DNA from: Ephemerocybe angulata
Lineage: Eukaryota > Basidiomycota > Agaricomycetes > Agaricales > Psathyrellaceae
Assembly (NCBI GenBank): GCA_013368325.1
Contig: JAACJK010000164.1
Coordinates: forward strand, 558,001-622,000
DNA: 64,000 nucleotides
Direction: 5' to 3'
Shown here: positions 55,540 through 64,000 of the stretch, one piece after another
Layout: each line of letters begins with the position of its first letter
Numbering within the stretch: position 1 is the first letter of the stretch
Position numbers and translations under genes: made by a program
Notes under the pieces: generated by a model
The model's database searches: none
What the model was told of the DNA's origin: nothing
The model's input: only the letters and a program-made list of their open reading frames with translations

Positions 55540-58500
55540 ATGGACCAACGCGTTCTGGTCTCGCACACGGCCCCGAAGGACTTCCATGGCACACATAACT
55601 GGAATAAAGTCTGCAGCTCGATTGCGTCGCAGCTGCCTCTGAGGAATGTAAACTTGAAATCGGCGCTAAGGAACGCGACGACGACAGTGATAGACCTCAA
55701 TGTCGCGTTGGTTGCATTGGAGTCGGTGAGGGACGATGGAGTCTCCCAGATACCCGGGTCGATTTTGGAGAAGCCGTTGCTGCATTTGTACATTCTATAT
55801 TGCCAGGTGCGTATTGTTAGTACACGAAGGGCTTTCCACTGAATTCACCGTCTATAGGACGATGACTTAGAGACCTATAGAACCAGCCTCAAGAAGGAAG
55901 TAAAGGATTGGCATACCCTCGTTACTTCCAAGAAACAGCCCGAATGGCTCATCCTTCAGATCGTCCGACCACCAGACCCATCCAAGACTCAATCTCGCAA
56001 TGTCTTCAAGTTTGCCGGCACAGTTCAGAGTAAACTCAAGACAGACTTTAACACGGACGATCGAGACAGGTTTGTGCACACATATTTCTCCCTCCCCAAA
56101 GCTTATATGGATTCACAGAGTGGTCCAACTGACCTACGTATCCGACAACGCCAACGACCTCATATGGGCAGAGTTCTTCAATAAGTTCAAAGAAGGCATT
56201 TCAAATGCTTTTGCAAACGCTATCTCGGTGCGGCGGGAGGAGGTCCGACGCTCAGAGGGTCAACAAGCCATGCCGGGATGGAATTTCTGCACATTCTTCG
56301 TACTCAAGGTGCGTTGTTCTCATTCACATTCTGTCAATACGCCAACGAGGAGATCAGGAAAGCCTTGCGACTTCATACGAGGGTGTAAACCTCTTCGAGG
56401 ATGCGCTATATCAGTACGAAGAGCTCGAGTCTCTGTTCCTCCACGTCTCACGCGAACGCAACTTCTCCTGGTTCGGAGCGCTGATCACCCCGGGCGAAGG
56501 AGATGATTCGGCGCCGCTCCTCTCTATCTCGAAGAAACCGTACCGCGACCTCATCCTCGCCAACACCATCTCCGTATTCGACTTCCGAATCTATATCCTA
56601 TCTCGACGGTGCGAACTTCTTGCGAAGATGGGGTGCTTGTCCGACGTCCCGAGGAAGGTCGCAACCTTCTTGGGGGCGTTTGGAAAGAGATTGTTTGAGA
56701 TAGAGGCTCACTTTCCGAAATTCTGGATTGAGAGTTGGATCTATTCGGGGGCTATCACAGCTGTTGAGCAGTGCGCGGCGTGGCAGAGGCAGTATGATCC
56801 TGAGGCTATTGACAAGGCCGCAGTGGATTCAGGCAACGGAGAGCTGCTTGACCTCGCGAGGTCGCAGGTGAGCGGAACTTGCCTTACCATACGCCCATCA
56901 GCGCTCACGCACAGTATAGTTGGAAGTTATCGGTATTGAACTTGGCTACCTCCCTAAAGAACCCCCCTTCTCCATCGCTTTGCCTAAACGCACCCGACGT
57001 GCCTCACTCGCACCAGCCAACATCACCATCAGTAGCGAAGACATTAACGCGATCCTCCAGAGTCAAGGTGCTTTCTATGACATCTACATCCGACTAACCA
57101 ACCAGGCCCTCACATCCTATGCTGAGGGAGGCCGTCGAAAGTTTGGCTTAAAGCTACACGGCGCTCTGGCTGCCCTCGATCTGTAAGTTTCAGAGTCTAT
57201 ATCCGCTTACCATTCGATTCTGATACCTTAGAGTAAAGGCATCGCGGCAACCTCGCCAAAGCTCTCAGCACATTTGCCTCCCTCCCTGCCCACTACGCGC
57301 CCCACTTCTGGAACTCCCTTGAATCATATATGCTCTCCCGCGCACTAGATACCCATGACCTGTCGCAGAAACCAAGAGACGTGGAATGGATGCATATCTT
57401 GCTGGCGTTCTTGAAAGCATTTGTTGAGCATCGGGGCGCGGACATGCTTGTGCCGACGTTGGCGGAGGGTGGAAAAGAGGAGTATGGGTATCTAGAGGGC
57501 TTTGTTAAGGCGTTGAAGGAGGCTTCTGAAGGGTCGGAGAACGGTAAGTCGCCCAGGAAAATTAGGATATTGAAGCGAAGCTGATCGGAAGTGTGAAGAG
57601 ACGAAACATCCAGATCATCCTGCGCTTTCGGTGAAGACGGAGATGAAGGCGAAGTTGGCGGAGGATAGAGATGGGTCGTATCTTGATGTGACTGTCAAGA
57701 ATCATCTCCCTTGCGTGAGTTCTAGTATTATATTGAGAGAGTGTGATTTACGAGTGCATCCATGGAATTCTAGGATTTTCCGGCAGACGAAATCACAGTG
57801 TATCTTCAAGGGCGCGAGACGGATCGACATAGATTTAGCACGACAGTCGAGAAGCTCTCACCTGGGAAGACACGGCTAACCTTATTCTGCCCGGTAGGTT
57901 TTGCACCGTTCCTATGACCTACTACTTACCATCTAGGAATGCATTAGGTTCCGGCATCTGGCCTGTTCCTCGTCGAATCCAGTGAAATTCGAGCTGGAAA
58001 GCTTTTGCTGCAATACCCGCAGCGCAAGACACCCGGGAAGGCGATCTCACAACACCAGGTTGTAAAGATTCCGCCAGACCCTCTGGCGCTTAACGTGCGA
58101 ATCTTCCAATCGAGAAAAGGTGAACTTGTTTGAAGGGTATTGTTGCGGAATAATAGGGCTGATATTGTGGTTTAGTCGAGCTCGATCGACGGTGCCTTTC
58201 GTTGAAGATTTGGTCGGGTAGGAACGCAATTTCAAGGCTGGAGCTGAAGCTGTCGGCGCCGTCTGTTACATTCAGGTATCGCGATGCGGTGCTTGACGAA
58301 GGTGCGCGACGTTTCGTTTCACATCCTCAGGAGCTCTTTAATATCCCATACTGAATTCTTGACTTGCCATTAGAGGCCGAGAAGGTAGAATTCGAAACTG
58401 GCCTCACATTAATCGTGAAGGATCTGGGGAAAGACAAGGCTGTTGGATTTTCAATACCTTATGTCGAGGCTGCTGCGGTGCAGAATATGGTCAGTGCTTT

Positions 58501-60063
58501 TCTACGAGGGTTTGCTTACCACTGATATGAGGGACCATTCAGCGAATAGAGGTCGAAGTCTCGTATACGACTACCGATGAACCCGACCTAGAGCGGGAGG
58601 TACATCTCGTGAGCAGTTTGAGCCCGAGCTTGCCTGTCTCTGTGAATGTGCAAGATTGGTTCCGGGAGTCAAGGTCCGCCGGCTTGTAATCTTGGCAGGC
58701 CCAATTCCGACTAAATTCTGTTAGACTAATCTCGACATTCTCTGTGTCTTCAACAACGCATCAACATGTCCGAGTGGCTGAGACGCAGCTCATCGTACCG
58801 GAGGCCATTGACACCATCAAGGCAACACCATGTGCGATTCGGAAGGGGACAATTGTAAATTCTTTCCCCTCCTTTGAAGACCAATGAAACTTACTGGCTA
58901 AAGACAGTCACACCTTCGCAGCCGGCGAGGTTTATGTTCGCTTTGGACTCCGTTGCTGGGCCTGGTATGTTTCCCTCATCATTACCTAATCCCCATTTCT
59001 GACAGGGAGATAGTTAAGGAAAGCCTCTTATTCATTGTCAAGTACCGACTACTACGAGAAGGTGAATCCCCTGCGACGTGTACAAGAGCTCGTACTAAAC
59101 CAAATCAGAGGTCGCCTATATAATTGAGGATCAAGTCAGAGCCACGATAGACGAAGCAAAGAAATCCCAAGACATACGACCCATTGCGGTTGCCAACCTT
59201 ATCGAGTCGTTAGAACGCGACTCAAGTTGGGTGCCCATGTATAACATCACGGGAGAGATCGAGGTTCCTGAGGTGAAGCGTTCGTCAACGGAGGAGGTGG
59301 CTGAGGTCGTAGAGAACGCGAAGCAGGTGGGTCTATGGTTTATGCTGTGTTGCGCCGGTCAATCTGATGTGGGGCAATTAAACGTAGCGTTTACTTGAAT
59401 ACCGACACCCTGAATCACCAACTGGTGTATGGCGAGAGCTGAGGCTACCGGTAGACGTCCCCGTGAAAGCTGTACGTTCCCAACGATTCATCTTACTTCG
59501 TATTCCCCCCCTTGACACCGCAATTCCTTTCAGATCGTAGCCATAACTTCCCTCAACCTCATTGGTACCCCGTTCAATCCGCACATCGGTCCGGACTCGA
59601 AGGTTCCGCTATACGCTGGCCAACCGATTTCGGCAGAGCTCCGCATACACACCACTTTCAGATGGGGTCTGGACCAGGACACAAGCCGAGCTTACCTTCT
59701 CAACTATCAGATTGAGGATATGACGAGGGAGTGGCTGATTGGGGGACTGAAGCAGGGTGACTTTCTTGCCAAGGTCGGTTCCCATTGACGCTCTCGAACC
59801 AGTGTCCTGATTTCATCTATTTCTTGCAGAGCGAGGAAACGCATATCGTGCCGATAACCCTCATGGCGCTTCACCACGGGGAGTTTGCGCTCCCGAAAAT
59901 CAAGGTCGATGGCCAGCTTGGGCCGAGGGACCTCACGGCGGGCGGGCAGGTTCCCCCGAGCGTGGAGACGTACCAGTCGCATAGTGCTGTGAAAGTGTTG
60001 GTGCTCCCGAGAGGAGGCAGGAGTACCTTTGTTGTCGGCATGGGCTCTGAATTTGATGCTTGA
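55540..60063 (+). CDS. TRS130: TRAPP II subunit TRAPPC10/Trs130
   Basis: Trs130 is a specificity subunit of the TRAPP II exchange factor that activates Rab11-type GTPases at the late Golgi. ATG 55540 opens with MDQRVLVSHTAPKDFHGTHN. The N-terminal part continues QIPGSILEKPLLHLYILYCQ, DDDLETYRTSLKKEVKDWHT, LVTSKKQPEWLILQIVRPPD, AMPGWNFCTFFVLK, ESLATSYEGVNLFEDALYQY, EELESLFLHVSRERNFSWFG and KKPYRDLILANTISVFDFRI. The middle (LEVIGIELGYLPKEPPFS, HFWNSLESYMLSRALDTHDL) and the beta-sandwich-rich 3' half (DGSYLDVTVKNHLPC, HHGEFALPKIKVDGQLGP, STFVVGMGSEFDA) complete it. The last 2.5 kb are cut into many small exons, which I have not all resolved. It is divergent from RRP3, with 220 bp between starts. 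Confidence 0.9.
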
Positions 60064-60411
60064 CGCCATTTTTCTCCCCCTCTTTTGAGTCCTATTTTTG
60101 AGAGAAGGCAAGATGGTGCTGGCTACTTTATCGTGCACATTGCTACAGAGCTCGGTAAGGAGTCAATGCCTTTCAGCTGGCCTTTCTTATGCCCACTCAC
60201 CCTGGGTAGGTCAACGAGCTTGCATACCGCTGGACGGCCTGATTTCGGGCGGGGAAGGGGAAGATAAAAGCACTCCTGGCTGCTGAATAACAGCAAGGTA
60301 AGTCTAGTAGATGCCCTTCGATGTGATTTCGCCGGAAAAACATGGCTTCGAAGGCGATAAAGGTTCCGGGCTATTTCTTGCCGAGTCGGGTACACTCTAC
60401 TTCTGAACATC

Positions 60412-60490
60412 TGCCCCTTGGCTGAGTTGGTTACAGCGTCCGACTGTTATGGGCATCGGAAGGTCATGAGTTCGAGCCTCATAGGGGCAG
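60412..60490 (+). tRNA. tRNA gene with 12-nt anticodon loop, probably tRNA-Asn(GTT) with 5-nt intron
   Basis: A full cloverleaf can be drawn. The acceptor stem TGCCCCT pairs with AGGGGCA (7 bp). The D stem GCTG pairs with CAGC, the anticodon stem TCCGA with TCGGA, and the T stem ATGAG with CTCAT around the loop TTCGAGC. The variable loop is AGGTC. A box (TGGCTGAGTTGG) and B box (GTTCGAGCC) promoter elements are present, and a TTTT pol III terminator follows at about 60495. The anticodon loop has 12 instead of 7 nt. Removing five bases (TGGGC) at the canonical intron position after base 37 leaves a normal loop with anticodon GTT (Asn). The isotype is less certain than the tRNA itself. Confidence 0.85.
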
Positions 60491-62360
60491 TATCTTTTGG
60501 TTATTTTATCTCCCAATGGTTCAGAAGGGTACGATGAGGAGAGACTTGCTGCAATGCCCTTTTTTTCTGTGCACCAAGTCCTTTTCCCACGGATATGCAC
60601 GTTGGCACTGCTCAGGCATCCTCCCTCCCCCTGCACCTGTGAATGACTCTGTGAATGACTCTGTATACCTCTTAATCGGTCCGAAAGGTACGAGGAGAGA
60701 TGCTTAATGAGTTCTTGTGGCCTCTCAAAACCGTAGCCCACAACCTCCGTGCCTCTAATGCGACGCATTGAAGTGCTTGATTATACCTGGTCATAAGCAC
60801 GAGCCTTTCTCTGGGCATCTCAATGCATCAAGTCGCCGAGGCATAAGCTATATCATATGTTGTTCTCATCCATTGGCAGAAGCACATTGGCATCAGTCAG
60901 CCACCGCAACTGCAGGGGTGCGCGACAAGGCCAATATCACTCCTTACAAACAACACCATTTTCCGAGTCGCCGGACTGCAACCCGACCACCACCTTCTGG
61001 CTGGCTGGCAGCGGCACACATCTATCTGTCTACGTATCGCATTACAGATTTTTCGTTCTTGGTAACGACAGATACGCTGGGAGAGTCAGGGACAACATAC
61101 CAACTATATGTGCCCTGGAATGGACCGAACTCTGCCTGAATGTTCCCCCCTGTTGAAGCCCATCTGAATGTTCCCTTCCCCACCCTGCAAACATCAGACA
61201 TTTACGCCCAAGTCCAGACTACAACATACCCATCTCACCCTCAAACTCGCCTCAATCTGACTCCCCCTGAGTCCTGACTACCCACCTGCCTGACTGTCTG
61301 ACATCCCACCATACCGTCTCCATAAACCGACAAAGCAAACCCTCAACCCACAACTCCCCGAATTCATATTCATTTTTGAGGGGGGTCTCTCGCTCGGAAG
61401 GAGATACATTCTTACACGTATGCACCGTAACAACTTGAAATATCTTTACCCACCTTTCTGGGAGCAAACGACCAAGCAACCAAGCACCCCAGACTTAGAA
61501 AAACAGCGTGCCCGCAGCTGTTATAATCAACTTAACTGCATCCATATGCTCCCATTCCCCGAGCAAGGGAACGCCGAGTAACCACCCAACCAACTAACCT
61601 CCAAGCCGCAGTCGCCCCCGTCCAAACCGTCTGGATCATGATGACCAAAGGCATGCCGGCCATCCCCTCAGGCAGGTACGCGTGGTGTGAAAGCCACCAC
61701 ATTACGCATCGTTATGATGCTGAAGATATCCATGCATGCATGCATGTACGCCAATGCGTGGTTGCCGCCAAAACGGGGGTCCAAATTACTCGAAGCTCGC
61801 GACGCGTCTCCGGTCAAGACTCGGAGGAGGTCAACCACAACTCCGAGTACCCCTTTCACCCACACGGGTGCACAGGACGCGTCGCAGCTGGTGAAGTTTG
61901 CGGAGGCTTCGGCGAAGACTCGGAGGGGGTCAAGTACTCCCATCCTCCTCCTTCACGCACACCGAAATAGTATGCAGCGTAGAAACGCGTCCATCAGCCG
62001 TAGCCTCAATGAACTGGCTCGGAATATACACACACACGGGCAGAAGCCAACGCGCTGGGACCGCATAAGCATCTGAAGTACATAACGGAGACTCACGAAA
62101 TGCTGTTATTTGATCGGAGATGTTCGTTGGCCACCAACAACGCGGAGACGCGGATGGCTGGAACATAGGAACGCGCTGACTCGTCGTGACGAAATTCCTC
62201 GACAGATGGACATCGCGATTCTGCTTCTGCGACTCGGCAGTGCCAAGATTTGAAAGTTGCAAGTTTGATTGATAATACAATTTTGAAGGGCGAAAACGAT
62301 TCCAATTATCCAACAACTCCCGGGCGCCAATCAACAAGCGCCCTCTCGAGTCTCGCCAAC
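60491..62360. other. Intergenic region with possible unrecognised gene fragments
   Basis: No gene is called. On the minus strand between about 61943 and 61250 several ATG-led or exon-like pieces read as ordinary protein: LDPLRVFAEASANFT and VWVKGVLGVVVDLLRVLTG at 61943-61800, VIMIQTVWTGATAAWRLVGW near 61640-61580, and WVEGLLCRFMETVWWDVRQS near 61350-61280. They could be exons of a decayed or unpredicted gene, but no continuous splice model was found. A 19-bp segment (about 61816-61834) recurs with one change at 61915-61933. Confidence 0.35.
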
Positions 62361-63675
62361 CTACGCCGTCGTCTCAGCCTCCACAAACTCCCTCATATAC
62401 TCCACAAGCTTCTCCACCTCCTCCTCCTCCACCGCATTATACAACGACGCCCTAATCCCCCCCACACTCCTATGCCCCTTCAAACTCTTCATCCCCCTCT
62501 CCCCCGCCCCCTTCAAAAACCGCTCCTCCGCGCCATCCCCCACAACCTCCCACACAACATTCATCCAACTTCCCCCTCCCCCTCCCCCACCTTCCCTCTA
62601 AACACCCCCCTCTCCTCCCCCTCCCTAATCGCCCTATACACACTCTCCTTCTTCCTCCTATTCACGTCCTCAAACGCCTCCAAGCCCCCCAGCGCCTTCA
62701 TCCTGCGCAACACGAGCCCCGCGACGTAGATGCTGAACACGGGCGGGGTGTTGGGCACGCTCTTCCCGTCGGAAAGGTACTTGTAGCTGAGGACGCTGGG
62801 CACGGGCGGCGCGCCGAGCAGCGCGGCGGCCGCGGTGTCGACGAGGCAGTCTTCGCGCACGATGAGGATCGTGAGCCCCGCGGGCGCGATGTTCTTCTGC
62901 GCGCCCGCGTAGATCACCGCGTGGTCGGCGAGCCGCGGGATGGGGCGCGACATGAACGAGGAGCTGTAGTCCGCGACGAGGGGCAGCAGCTTTCCTTTAG
63001 GGAGCAAATGGAATGGGAACCCGGTCTCGTCGACGACGTCGCTCTCGCTGGCCTTGGAGAATTGGACGCCGTTGACGGTTTCGTTTTCGCAGTAGAAGAT
63101 GAGCGCGGGGTCGGGGGAGAAGTTGTATGCGGAGTGGGGCGGGGTGCGGTCGTATGCGTTGTTGGGCGAGAGGGCTTTTGCGTCTACGACGGTGTTGAGG
63201 CGCACGCCCGGGAGCGCGGCGGTGAGTTGCTGCGCCTCTTTCAGCGCGGCCTTGGACCACGAGCCGGTCAGGACATAATCGAGGACGCGTTCTTCGCCTA
63301 GACATAGCACCCCATTCATTCAATCGTTATGACTACTCGTAGATAGATAAAGGATAGATGGAACGCACCTTCAGCCAGCGTCGGCCGAACCAAAACGTCC
63401 CGCGCAAGGAGGTTGAGCACCACGGCCGCAAACTGCCCCGTCCCGCCGCCCTGCGCGAACAGCACCCTGTGCGTGCTGGGCACCTGCAGCTGCTCGCGGA
63501 TGAGCGCCTCGGTCTCGTCGAGGAACGCCATAAACTCTTTGGAGCGGTGCGAGATCTCGGCGATGCCGATGCCGGTGCCCGCGAAGTCGAGCAGGCCCGC
63601 GGTGGCCTCTGCGAGGACGGAGGGCGGGAGGGCGGAGGGGCCTGCGCTGAAGTTTATGGACCGGGTGGAGGTCAT
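62361..63675 (-). CDS. SER1: Phosphoserine aminotransferase, apparent frameshift near C-terminus
   Basis: This PLP-dependent enzyme makes phosphoserine from 3-phosphohydroxypyruvate in serine synthesis (EC 2.6.1.52). Exon 1 (63675-63369) gives [18 protein letters not shown] and [20 protein letters not shown]. Exon 2 (from 63297) gives [20 protein letters not shown], the PLP-binding Lys in [20 protein letters not shown], and [20 protein letters not shown]. The C-terminal domain [36 protein letters not shown] continues to the stop at 62361, but in a different frame. The shift falls in a G/A-rich purine stretch (minus strand, about 62592-62565) and equals one missing base or two extra. No good intron fits. 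A slippage in the homopolymer-like run, real or from sequencing, is likely. All catalytic residues lie before the shift. Confidence 0.9.
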
Positions 63676-64000
63676 GGTGGTGGTGGTTATAGGAGGAGGA
63701 GGAGGAGAGATTAGATTAGATGATGGATGATGTCGTCCGTGGAGCAGATTCTATTCCTCGAGGGGTATCGCGATTCACTGTGAGGGATGGGTGAGCAGAG
63801 AAGATCCGTCAGACTGGACTCATTCGCACACAATTATTCGCTGGTAGTACTTTATATCGATGTCCCCTGGGTCGAGTCACTGGACCGTTCGCCGCCACCC
63901 TAGTCATTATTCGTCATCGCGTCAGGCGTTCGCAATACCCCCGTATTTTTGTTGGCTGATCACCCAAGAGGCGCCGTCGGGGGCTGTAGCCTACCCCGTC
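63676..64000. other. Upstream region of the phosphoserine aminotransferase gene
   Basis: This is the likely promoter and 5' UTR. A run of GGA repeats (about 63690-63706) lies just before the ATG when read on the plus strand. No other feature is seen before the window ends. Confidence 0.5.

Noticed and set aside
1..64000. CRISPR arrays, operons, bacterial promoters or phage genes
   Set aside because: The sequence is a fungal nuclear genome with introns. No regularly spaced repeats or prokaryotic gene organisation were seen.

Overview
The window is eukaryotic and reads as a filamentous basidiomycete, most likely an Agaricomycete (mushroom-forming, plant-litter or wood-decaying). Nearly every gene is split by 45-75 nt GT-AG introns. 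Secreted plant-cell-wall enzymes with fungal cellulose-binding modules are present, and so is a Ngaro-like tyrosine-recombinase retrotransposon of a type known from mushrooms. Species cannot be named from the sequence alone.

Layout. 0.2-4.1 kb: two tandem secreted double-psi beta-barrel (RlpA-like) proteins with Ser/Thr-rich tails. 4.6-5.9 kb: pyrroline-5-carboxylate reductase (proline synthesis). 6.1-11.7 kb: a nearly complete Ngaro-like retroelement inserted about 215 bp upstream of the P5CR start codon, in the same orientation. 12.2-15.3 kb: divergent pair of a DCN1-like cullin-neddylation factor and a CIA2/MIP18 Fe-S assembly factor. 15.9-16.7 kb: a small basidiomycete protein of unknown function. 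16.7-20.9 kb: a 4.3 kb stretch without recognisable genes. 20.9-25.7 kb: two tandem CBM1-GH10 endoxylanases. 25.9-29.5 kb: ALG3 mannosyltransferase and a GH5 exo-beta-1,3-glucanase. 30.6-31.9 kb: seven-helix membrane protein. 34.4-35.6 kb: TATA-binding protein with polyQ. 37.1-39.7 kb: dynamin-like GTPase VPS1. 40.8-42.6 kb: GH88-type unsaturated glucuronyl hydrolase. 42.8-45.8 kb: three NTF2-like copies, one intact and two decayed, with a 36-bp-arm hairpin between the decayed ones. 46.0-47.4 kb: conserved unknown protein. 47.9-48.1 kb: a three-exon, 35-residue cysteine-rich peptide that looks like a metallothionein. 48.5-51.2 kb: large low-complexity protein with a linker-histone H15 domain. 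51.6-55.3 kb: an unknown protein, a prolyl-4-hydroxylase-like 2OG oxygenase and the DEAD-box helicase RRP3. 55.5-60.1 kb: TRAPPC10/TRS130. 60.4 kb: a tRNA gene with an enlarged anticodon loop. 62.4-63.7 kb: phosphoserine aminotransferase with an apparent frameshift.

Most genes are housekeeping (amino-acid synthesis, trafficking, transcription, ribosome biogenesis). They are interspersed with secreted carbohydrate-active enzymes that suit a saprotroph. There is no sign of a co-regulated biosynthetic cluster. The best targets for closer study are the minute metallothionein-like gene, the young retroelement and its spliced recombinase, the decaying NTF2 array with its hairpin, and a possible unrecognised gene near 61.3-61.9 kb.
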